From Mycobacterium marinum (lineage in GTDB: Bacteria; Actinomycetota; Actinomycetes; Mycobacteriales; Mycobacteriaceae), in NCBI RefSeq assembly GCF_003391395.1, contig NZ_CP024190.1:4526001-4590000 (forward strand): DNA of 64,000 nucleotides. Reading direction: 5' to 3'. Under the pieces are notes generated by a model. The model was not told where the DNA came from and did not search any database. It worked only from the letters and a program-made list of their open reading frames with translations. Shown here in pieces: positions 46,801 through 55,138 of the stretch (position 1 is the stretch's first letter; each line of letters opens with the position of its first letter). The position numbers were made by a program, and so were the translations under genes.

Positions 46801-48639
46801 CTCGGCCGGAACCGTCGCCTTCGGGATGGTGGGATGCGGTGAGATCTTGAACTGATAGATCCAGACCGGCAACCCGTCCGGGCGGGTGACCGTGAACGGC
46901 CGCTCCTCGAGCACCACCACACCCATGCTCTGCAACATCGGCAACAGCCGACTTAGCGAGGCAGTGCATCCCCCCAGGAACCAGGTGAGCTGGGCGACAC
47001 CGTCCTCGGTGCGATCGGAGAAGACCAATTTGACCGAGTCATCAGCTAGCTCGGTGATGATCGCGATGTGGTCGATGGCGTCGGCCGGGGCGACCGCCTG
47101 CTTGTAGGCCTCCGGAAAGGCGGCCGCGTAATGCTCGGCGTCGGCGTGCCGCACCGAAGCATCGGAGGCAGCGCCGATCAGGCGGTCAGCCCAGGTGCGC
47201 GCGGCCTCGCTCAACAGCGCCTGAATCCGGCTTCGGTTGGCCTCTGAAACATCGATCGAACCCGTCGCCACGTCTTCGGGCAACCGAACCATGAAATGCA
47301 TGAGCGCCCAGGGGGATTCACTGACTCGGGCGGTGAACTCCAGCCGGGTGCCGCCGAACTCGCGGACCAGGATGTCCTCGATCTGCAGCCGCACGGCCGT
47401 CGTGTAGCGATCGCGCGGCAAGTAGACCAAACACGAGACAAAGAACTGCAGCCGATCGACCCGTAGGAACAGCAGCGCTCGCCGCTGGGAGCCCAGATCC
47501 ACCACCGCTTTGGCCATCGCCAGCAACTGTTCGGAGCTCAGGGTAAACAGCTCGGGACGAGGGACGGTCTGGATGACGTCCAGCAGAAGCTGGCCCGGGT
47601 GGCTCGGGTCGTTGCCGGCTAACTCCAGCGCGTCACGGACCCGATGCGAGATTGCCGGGATCTCCAAAACGTCGGCGTTCATGGCCGCCACTGTGAACAG
47701 ACCGACGAAGCGATGCTCGACGATATTGCCGTCGCCGAGGCTCTCGCGTATCGCGATCGCGTACGGGTACGCGCCGTAACGCAGGTAACTGCCGACCCGC
47801 GCCTGCGCCAGGACCAGCAACTTGGTTTCGTCGGTAAGCCGGGGCCGCGTGCCGGTCCGCGCACGCAGCACGCCGAGGCCACTCGAGCCGTCGCCCAGGA
47901 CCATCCCGTCGTCCACCTCGCAGGGCTGATAGCCGAGCAAGAGGAAGTTTCCATTCCCCAGCCACCGCAACAACGCCGCCACCTCTTGGTGGTCCGGGGC
48001 CGCATAGTGGCCTTCGCGATCGCTGTCGACTGCGACCGCCAATTCGCTGAGGGTGGCAATCATTGCCGGCGCATCCTTGGCGACACGCTGAACATCAGCC
48101 AAGACCTTGGGCAGCAACTGTTCGACTTCGGCGAGGGCTTTGGCCTCGACCGTCGGCGAGAGTTGGACGTGTATCCAAGCCTCACCAACGTAGGGCGAGG
48201 CGTCCAGGGACTTCGGCTCGACGCGCTGCAGCTCACCGGTGGGGCCGCGGTGCACCTCGAACACCGGGGTCATGATGGTGGTGTAGCCAACGCCAAGCCG
48301 GTGCAGGAGCACCGTCACGGAATCCATCAGCATGCTGCCGTGCTCGGTGACCACTTGCAGCGCCGGCCCGAACCCGACCGGGTCGTCCGCCGGATACACG
48401 GCGACGCGACTCTCACCGATGGGGCGGTGCTGCCCGAGCCGATAGTGCGCACTCAGCATCGCCGGCGTCACCACGGAGGCAGCGGCTTCGGCGGCTCGTT
48501 GTGAAGCCTGCGAATCCTCCTCCCCCCGACGCTGGTAGCTGTCCAGGTAGGCCTGCGAGATCCAGTCAGGAATGTCGGCGGGTTGGGTGAACGCCGTCCA
48601 CGCCCCGACATCCTGCTTGGCCCCGGGATCGATCGTCAT
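43801..48639 (-). CDS. gdh: Large NAD-dependent glutamate dehydrogenase
   Basis: 1612 residues, of the L-GDH180 class (M. tuberculosis Gdh is about 1620). It converts glutamate to 2-oxoglutarate and ammonium with NAD, feeding the same 2-oxoglutarate pool that KorAB consumes. A long N-terminal regulatory part (ACT-like regions, about 1-700) precedes the catalytic core, with FGPVARGGLRWSDRRDDF, VPVGAKGGFVVKRPP (catalytic Lys near 836) and the NAD fold GVGDMSGDVFGNGM. A long helical C-terminal domain follows. The first codon overlaps the stop of a MIRU-like frame that bridges from ettA; the last overlaps Rv2475c. It is known as a target of GarA-type control in mycobacteria, which the sequence cannot show. 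Confidence 0.95.
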   Translation of the reverse strand: MTIDPGAKQDVGAWTAFTQPADIPDWISQAYLDSYQRRGEEDSQASQRAAEAAASVVTPAMLSAHYRLGQHRPIGESRVAVYPADDPVGFGPALQVVTEHGSMLMDSVTVLLHRLGVGYTTIMTPVFEVHRGPTGELQRVEPKSLDASPYVGEAWIHVQLSPTVEAKALAEVEQLLPKVLADVQRVAKDAPAMIATLSELAVAVDSDREGHYAAPDHQEVAALLRWLGNGNFLLLGYQPCEVDDGMVLGDGSSGLGVLRARTGTRPRLTDETKLLVLAQARVGSYLRYGAYPYAIAIRESLGDGNIVEHRFVGLFTVAAMNADVLEIPAISHRVRDALELAGNDPSHPGQLLLDVIQTVPRPELFTLSSEQLLAMAKAVVDLGSQRRALLFLRVDRLQFFVSCLVYLPRDRYTTAVRLQIEDILVREFGGTRLEFTARVSESPWALMHFMVRLPEDVATGSIDVSEANRSRIQALLSEAARTWADRLIGAASDASVRHADAEHYAAAFPEAYKQAVAPADAIDHIAIITELADDSVKLVFSDRTEDGVAQLTWFLGGCTASLSRLLPMLQSMGVVVLEERPFTVTRPDGLPVWIYQFKISPHPTIPKATVPAERAAAAQRFADAVTAIWQGRIEIDRFNELVMRAGLTWQQVVLLRAYSRYLRQAGFPYSQSYIESVLNEHPSTARSLVLLFEALFDPRPAGSPVSSDAQAAAAAVAADIDALVSLDTDRILRAFASLVQATLRTNYFVSREGSARSRDVLSVKLDAQLIDELPLPRPKYEIFVYSPRVEGVHLRFGPVARGGLRWSDRRDDFRTEILGLVKAQAVKNAVIVPVGAKGGFVVKRPPLSTGDAAADREATRAEGVACYQLFISGLLDVTDNVDHTTGVVSPPPEVLRRDGDDAYLVVAADKGTATFSDIANEVANSYGFWLGDAFASGGSVGYDHKAMGITAKGAWEAVKRHFREMGIDTQTEDFTVVGVGDMSGDVFGNGMLLSKHIRLIAAFDHRHVFLDPNPDAAASWQERQRMFDLPRSSWDDYNKSLISEGGGVYSREQKSIPVSDQVRNALGIGGDVTEMTPPNLIRAILQAPVDLLFNGGIGTYIKAESESDADVGDRANNPVRVNANQVRAKVIGEGGNLGVTALGRVEFDLSGGRINTDALDNSAGVDCSDHEVNIKILIDSLVSAGKVRADERKQLLESMTDEVAQLVLTDNSDQNDLMGTSRANPVSLLPVHADQIRYLVAERGISRELEALPSEKEIARRSEAGIGLTSPELATLMAHVKLALKEKMLTTELPDQDVFASRLPSYFPKPLRERFAPEIRSHQLRREIVTTMVINDLVDTAGITYAFRITEDVGVSPIDAVRTYMATDAIFGVSHIWRRIRAEELPVALSDRLTLDTRRLIDRASRWLLNYRPQPLAVGAEINRFAAQVKALTPRMSEWLRGDDKAIVDKTSEEYIAQGAPEDLAYRVAVGLYRYSLLDIIDIADIADVDAAEVADTYFALVDRLGADGLLTAVSELPRKDRWHSLARLAIRDDIYGALRSLCFDVIAVGEPDESSEQKILEWEQLSASRVDRARRTLNEIRDSGQKDLATLSVAARQVRRMTRTSGRGISG

Positions 48640-48907
48640 GCCGACTGCTCCAAACTCACGACTGAAACCAGCGCGCTACTTGATCGGCCCCACTCCTGAC
48701 CGGCCATAGGGGCCGCATCGTTGCGGGGCACCACTTGACTGCCCCACTCCTCAGCAGCCATAGCGGCCGCATCGTCGCGGGGCACCACTTGACTGCCCCA
48801 CTCCTCAGCAGCCATAGCGGCCGCATCGTCGCGGGGCACCACTTGACTGCCCCACTCCTCAGCAGCCATAGCGGCCGCATCGTCGCGGGGCCTTCGCAGA
48901 GCTGACA

Positions 48908-48908
<1 letters not shown>
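48636..48908 (-). CDS. Repeat-borne bridging ORF between ettA and gdh
   Basis: A 90-codon frame starts with GTG at 48908, sharing one base with the ettA stop (TAGTG), and ends with TGA overlapping the gdh ATG. It is made of three near-identical 18-residue units (DDAAAMAAEEWGSQVVPR) plus a diverged fourth and a short tail (SSSALVSVVSLEQSA). The unit length is a multiple of three, so copy-number change keeps the frame. This is how MIRU elements sit in operons. The peptide itself may have no function beyond keeping ribosomes moving into gdh. Confidence 0.4.
48680..48891 (-). repeat. 54-bp tandem repeat, about four copies (MIRU/VNTR-like)
   Basis: Copies start near 48680 (diverged, 55 bp), 48735, 48789 and 48843, the last cut short near 48891. 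On the plus strand each reads ttgactgccccactcctcag and continues through cagccatagcggccgcatcg. The three left-to-right inner copies are identical where compared. There are no unique spacers, so it is not a CRISPR. Read on minus, it resembles the korA-korB spacer in having gcgacgatgc and a gaggag purine run. It is likely polymorphic between strains. Confidence 0.85.
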
Positions 48909-50584
<1,676 letters not shown>

Positions 50585-50651
50585 GCCGCGGTATTGCCTT
50601 TCTAGTCTTTGGAGTTACCCCGCCGACCATCCTAGGCACCACCGCGCAGCG

Positions 50652-51170
50652 CTAAGCCGACAGTGGTAGTGCACTGCGATCGGCGGCGTCCACACCCGCC
50701 GCAACGTCCTCAGTGTCAGCAACGTCGCGGGCGCTGTGGTCGTCGTTGTCGGCGACGTCCTCGCACCGCGTTGTGGCTGCGGCCGCCGCTGCCTTTTCCG
50801 GGCTCGGACCCGTGTACCCGGGCTTCTCGATACGCACAATGACGCGCGAGAGATCTGGACCGACGGAGGTTGCCCGCAGCTCGAGCGAGGAGCGGCGGTT
50901 GCCATCGCGGTCCTCGTACTCGCTGGTGTAGACGTGGCCCACGACAATCACCGGTGCACCTTTGCCCAACGCCGCGCCCACCCCGGTAACCAGCCTGCCC
51001 CAGCAGTTCACGGTGATGAACAGCGAGTTGCCCGGCTCCCAGCCGCCGTCTGCGGTCCGCCGGCGCGAATTGCTGGCGACCCGGAACTTGATGAACTCCT
51101 GATCACCGACCTTCCGGCGCTGCGGGTCATTGACGATGTGACCGACCACGGTAAGAGGCGTTTCAAACAT
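50652..51170 (-). CDS. ssbB: Single-stranded DNA-binding protein paralogue SsbB
   Basis: 172 residues. The OB-fold (residues 1-110) reads MFETPLTVVGHIVNDPQRRKVGDQEFIKF... and carries the aromatic NCWGRLV strand typical of Ssb. The tail is acidic (DVADNDDHSARDVADTEDVAAG) but ends SALPLSA, lacking the DDDIPF-type tip through which SsbA recruits partners. That fits the mycobacterial second Ssb (Rv2478c/MSMEG_4701 type), linked to stress and genetic exchange and not to replication. It lies 67 bp upstream of ettA, probably in the same transcript. Confidence 0.85.
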   Translation of the reverse strand: MFETPLTVVGHIVNDPQRRKVGDQEFIKFRVASNSRRRTADGGWEPGNSLFITVNCWGRLVTGVGAALGKGAPVIVVGHVYTSEYEDRDGNRRSSLELRATSVGPDLSRVIVRIEKPGYTGPSPEKAAAAAATTRCEDVADNDDHSARDVADTEDVAAGVDAADRSALPLSA

Positions 51171-51486
51171 CTGCGCTATTCCCTTCGCTGGGTTGCTGTC
51201 GTTGGCTGTTTCGTGCCGCCCGCGGGTGGATCCGCGCGGTGCTGGCTGTTATTCACCTGCACCGCACCGACAGCCGCCCGAGGCGGGCGCGGTCCGTCCA
51301 ACCCGCCTGTGGGCAAAGACGTGACTGTGGATCGAAGTCCCGAGCGTGGGGCCACGGCCGCAGACCTGAAACCAACTGTCACCAGAATCTGAAAACCACC
51401 CGTCTCAGCAGGTCAACGGCGATAGCATCCAAAGGTCGTCGCATTTGCCAGCCACGGCGACCGGACAGCAAATGGAGGATGCCACG
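51171..51486. other. Divergent spacer between ssbB and the small lipoprotein gene
   Basis: 316 bp without a convincing gene. It should hold the promoters for ssbB-ettA-gdh on minus and for the lipoprotein gene on plus. I see no strong inverted repeat. Confidence 0.5.
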
Positions 51487-51705
51487 GTGAACGCAAAGTT
51501 GAAGGGCCAGAAGATGGGCGTACGGGTGGCCTGGGTGGTCGGCACGCTGGTGGCGGCCGCTTATGCGCTGCTGGCGGTGGGCTGCTCATCGGATCTGAAA
51601 GGAACACCGGCCCCGGGCGACGACGGCATGACCGAAGGATGCTCAGGTCAGCTGGTACACGTCCCGGCCCCGACGTTTGTGGCACCCACACACATCGGTC
51701 TCTGA
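51487..51705 (+). CDS. Small predicted lipoprotein
   Basis: 72 residues from GTG 51487, with ggagg eight bases upstream (an ATG inside that motif reads into an immediate stop). A basic N-terminus (NAKLKGQKMGVR) and one hydrophobic helix lead to the lipobox LLAVGC-SS, so the mature part is a 38-residue acylated peptide (SSDLKGTPAPGDDGM...PTHIGL) with one further Cys. No domain is recognised. A similar tiny lipoprotein with the same YALL-V-GC ending lies at 61376-61522. Its role is unknown. Confidence 0.7.
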   Translation: MNAKLKGQKMGVRVAWVVGTLVAAAYALLAVGCSSDLKGTPAPGDDGMTEGCSGQLVHVPAPTFVAPTHIGL

Positions 51706-51783
51706 ATCGGCTTCTGACCGCTCAGGGACCACGGCCTTGCTCAACAACGCGGCCGGGTGGGGTCTCACGATGCTAGGTGAGCA

Positions 51784-52713
51784 ATGGAACGCGCCGTCCC
51801 GATATTTCTGACCGGGTTCATGGTGCTGGTGGGGCTGGACTTCCTCAGCTACCGGCTAGGCAAACAGCGCAACCGGTCACGCCCCAGCGTGTCCGCTCGC
51901 GATACCGCAGCCAATCTGTCGGTCTACGCCTTGGCCCGACTGACTCGATCGGTAGGCAGCGTCACCGCAGTGCCGCTAATCCTGATCGCCAGTGCCCTGA
52001 CGCCGATCCACCTGCCGACCTCCCAGTGGTGGACCTGGGCGTGCGCACTGGTGCTGACCGACCTGGCCTACTACGGCAGGCACCGCATGACCCATCGGAT
52101 TCGAGTGTTCTGGGCCGCGCATCATGTGCATCACTCGAGTCAGTACCTCAACCTGTCCACGGGGATGCGCACCCCCTGGCTGGTCCCCGGTTGGTTGTTC
52201 ATATCAGCCGTCGTCTACGTGCCGCTGGCACTGATCGGCTTCCCCGTCTGGATGATCTTCGCCTGCCACGCAATCGTGATCTTCTATCAGTTCCCGATCC
52301 ACACCGAGCGCATCAACCGACTGCCCAGACCGATCGAGTATCTGTTCAACACGCCTTCTCACCATCGTGTGCACCACGGCGCGAACAACCCCTACCTCAA
52401 CAAGAACTACGGCGGCATTCTGATCGTGTGGGACCGACTGTTCGGTAGCTACGCCGAGGAAGACGAGCCGGTTCGGTACGGGTTGCAGCAGAACATCGCT
52501 ACCCATAACCCGATCAAACTCAACTACTACGAATTCGTCGCAATGCTCAGCGACGTTGGGCGGGCAAAGACGTGGCGTGGCCGGGTCGGCTACCTGCTGC
52601 GCCCGCCCGGCTGGAGCGAAGTAGCCGAGACGCCAGCGCCCCGCTCACATGACAGCGATGATCACGCGGTTGCCGTCGATGGCCAGCACTGGGCGGCGGC
52701 AGGCAACGGCTAG
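51784..52713 (+). CDS. Membrane fatty-acid hydroxylase / sterol desaturase family protein
   Basis: 309 residues of the di-iron membrane hydroxylase superfamily. The three histidine boxes are present: HRMTH near 100, HHVHH near 113 and HHRVHH near 193, with a further His in the HTERINRL segment. Four or so membrane helices place these in the cytosol. It hydroxylates or desaturates a lipid or sterol-like substrate using O2; M. tuberculosis Erg3 (Rv1814) is of this kind. The ATG at 51784 follows gaggtgagca-like purines. It lies convergent to plsB2, in the place where M. tuberculosis has an IS insertion (Rv2479c-Rv2480c), so the locus is a variable site. Confidence 0.85.
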   Translation: MERAVPIFLTGFMVLVGLDFLSYRLGKQRNRSRPSVSARDTAANLSVYALARLTRSVGSVTAVPLILIASALTPIHLPTSQWWTWACALVLTDLAYYGRHRMTHRIRVFWAAHHVHHSSQYLNLSTGMRTPWLVPGWLFISAVVYVPLALIGFPVWMIFACHAIVIFYQFPIHTERINRLPRPIEYLFNTPSHHRVHHGANNPYLNKNYGGILIVWDRLFGSYAEEDEPVRYGLQQNIATHNPIKLNYYEFVAMLSDVGRAKTWRGRVGYLLRPPGWSEVAETPAPRSHDSDDHAVAVDGQHWAAAGNG

Positions 52714-52771
52714 CTGTTGAGGCGCCGGGCGGCGCCACTGGCACCGTCGATCGCCCACACCATCGCGGCGA

Positions 52772-55138
52772 CTACTGAGCCTGTTGCTCGAGTCGCTCCT
52801 GACGGGCCTTCAGCTCACGAGCCACGAACCGGTTTCGTGCGATCTTCCCCACGTAGTCGAAATCACGCAGGATATTGCGCAATTCGGCCAGGAACGCGCT
52901 CCGACGCTCGGTCAGGTCTGGCGCGGGCTCGATCAGGTGCTGGTCGTCGACCACCTGACGTGCGGTTGCGAAGAGCAGTGTTGACACCGGCTCGCTGCTG
53001 CGGACCCGCGCCTGGGCCACGTATTGGCGCCCGAGGCCCAGCGCCAAGTCCGTCAGGTCCTTCTGCTTGATGTTCGCCGGAGCATCGCGCAGCACGTCGG
53101 CAACGATTGCGTAGGCCTCGAAGAACACCCGCAGCATGGCGTCCGAAATCAACGGTCGCTTTGCATAAAGGATTGCGTCGATCTGATCGCCCCCGGCGGC
53201 CACCTGGCTTTCCCAGTCCTGGTACCACGCCATCTCTTCGGCGATGTTGGCGCGAAATGCCGCCGAGTCGGCGAAGTAGAAGTCGAATTTCAGCAGATCC
53301 CGCAACCGCATCACCTGGTCCCAGAAGGCGGCCATGCGATCGCCTTCGGCGTGGCGGGCATGGGCCAGCGCAAGCTCCACGATCGAGGTTTCCAGGAAGG
53401 CGTGGATCACCGAATTTCGGTAGAAGGCCGCGGCGAGTTCGTCCTCGGGAGCGATGTACCAGACCGGTTCGCGACCGCTGTCCACCCGGGTGACCGGGTG
53501 CGCGTTGGACAGTGCGTCCACGGCCGCCCGGACCCCCTCGCGCGAACGCAGCCGCAGCGCACTGGTCGACATCGGTGTCTGCTTGCGTTCGAGATAGTCA
53601 AGCGAGTCCTGCAACGTGTGGTGCAACTGGCCAAGGGTTAGTGCGGTACCGCGTGCGGTGAGCAGCAATGCACACACCAGACCGGTCGCGGTCATCGGCG
53701 TCGCTCGCAGAATCCGCCACGCGACCTCGAAGGACATCTTCTGCAGCGCAAGCCTTTTGGCCGCCAAATCATGGGTTATCGGACCATGCGGAACACCGAG
53801 GTACTGCCGCATGGAGACCGCTTCCGGGAAGCGCACATAGATCTTTCCGTAGTTGCGCTCGCCCTGTGCCTTGATGAAGTTGTAGAGCCAGCTGAAGCCC
53901 TCGGGTGTCTTTTCGGCGCCGCGCGCGTAGGCGGCGTATTCAGCGATCTCGTGCAGCTGGTCGAAACAGATCGAAACCCCTTGCAGCAGGATGTCGTCAC
54001 TGCGCCCGTCGAGGTAGGCATCGGCGACATAGCTCATCAGGCCGAGCTTGGGTGGCAACATCTTTCCGGTGCGCGAGCGGGTGCCTTCGATGGACCAACT
54101 CAGGTTGAACCGCTTCTCGACGACATAGCCGACGTATTCCTTGAGCACGTACTTGTACAGCGGGTCGCCGGCGATGTTGCGCCGGATGAAGATCATCCCC
54201 GCGCGCCGCATGAGCGGCCCCATCACGCCGAACGACAGGTTGACGCCGCCGAACATGTGCACCGGCGGCAGCCGGTTGTCCTGCATCGCCACCGGTACCA
54301 CCGCCCCGTCGATGTAGGACCGGTGGGAGAACAGCAAGACCGCTGGATGGGCTTCCAGCGCGGTGCGCATGGCCGCGACCTGATATTCGTCGTAGTCGAA
54401 TTCGGGATCGAATCCACGGCTGATCAGCCTGCCCAGGACGGAAAAAACATCGACCGATGCCTGACTCCAGCCGGTGGCGAGTTCGTCGAGCATCTTGCCG
54501 GCTTCCTCGACAGTGGCGCCGGGGATCCTTTCCAGGCCGGCACGAAATCGTGCGGACGCCAACATCTCTGGCTTCACCAGCCGCGGCGATTTGTATTGCG
54601 GCCCAAGGATCCGGTACTCGGCGCGGGCCAGCGCCAGGATCGCCCGGCGGGCAACGAAATGGGCGAAGTCGTGTTGGTCCTCGCCAACGGTGTTGTCACG
54701 CCACTGCTTGCGCAGCTCCGACACCGTGGCCGACTCCCCTGCCATCACCCTGGCACGCTGCGGGTCCGAACGCAGGATGCGGCGCTGCTGGCGGGGGTTG
54801 GGATGGTATGGATCGCGGCCCGGAAGAAGGCCGGCAACCTTTGCCAACCGGCTGCGATCCGCCGGCGGCTGCCAGAACACCTGGACCGGCACGATAGACC
54901 GATCTGCGCCGGCTTCGGAACCGGACTCGAGTTGCTCAACCAGCGCGGTCAGCGCGGCCGTCGGGGCATTTCGCGGCGGCAGCTTCAGGACGTCGAACTT
55001 TGCCCCTGGCGTGCGGGCCCGCTGCTCGCCCAGCCAATCCATGATCAGCTGCATTTCGACCGGCGAACCCATCGAGGCCAGCACCAGCGTGTCTTCAGAG
55101 GTAAGGACTGCGCTGGTATCAGCGACCGGTTTGGTCAC
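52772..55138 (-). CDS. plsB2: Glycerol-3-phosphate acyltransferase PlsB2
   Basis: 788 residues, equal to M. tuberculosis PlsB2. It transfers an acyl chain to glycerol-3-phosphate, the first step of phospholipid and triglyceride synthesis, at the inner membrane. The catalytic H(X)4D motif lies near 272 (LLFSHRSYIDGA), followed by GGVNLSFGVMGPLMRRAGMIFIRRN and the substrate-binding SIEGTRSRTGKMLPPKLG. It begins with an ATG that overlaps the plsC stop as ATGA, so it is the last gene of a three-gene lipid-assembly operon. Confidence 0.95.
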   Translation of the reverse strand: MTKPVADTSAVLTSEDTLVLASMGSPVEMQLIMDWLGEQRARTPGAKFDVLKLPPRNAPTAALTALVEQLESGSEAGADRSIVPVQVFWQPPADRSRLAKVAGLLPGRDPYHPNPRQQRRILRSDPQRARVMAGESATVSELRKQWRDNTVGEDQHDFAHFVARRAILALARAEYRILGPQYKSPRLVKPEMLASARFRAGLERIPGATVEEAGKMLDELATGWSQASVDVFSVLGRLISRGFDPEFDYDEYQVAAMRTALEAHPAVLLFSHRSYIDGAVVPVAMQDNRLPPVHMFGGVNLSFGVMGPLMRRAGMIFIRRNIAGDPLYKYVLKEYVGYVVEKRFNLSWSIEGTRSRTGKMLPPKLGLMSYVADAYLDGRSDDILLQGVSICFDQLHEIAEYAAYARGAEKTPEGFSWLYNFIKAQGERNYGKIYVRFPEAVSMRQYLGVPHGPITHDLAAKRLALQKMSFEVAWRILRATPMTATGLVCALLLTARGTALTLGQLHHTLQDSLDYLERKQTPMSTSALRLRSREGVRAAVDALSNAHPVTRVDSGREPVWYIAPEDELAAAFYRNSVIHAFLETSIVELALAHARHAEGDRMAAFWDQVMRLRDLLKFDFYFADSAAFRANIAEEMAWYQDWESQVAAGGDQIDAILYAKRPLISDAMLRVFFEAYAIVADVLRDAPANIKQKDLTDLALGLGRQYVAQARVRSSEPVSTLLFATARQVVDDQHLIEPAPDLTERRSAFLAELRNILRDFDYVGKIARNRFVARELKARQERLEQQAQ

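Noticed and set aside
48680..48891. Tandem repeat as a CRISPR array
   Set aside because: The units are contiguous at 54 bp with no unique spacers, and no cas genes lie nearby.
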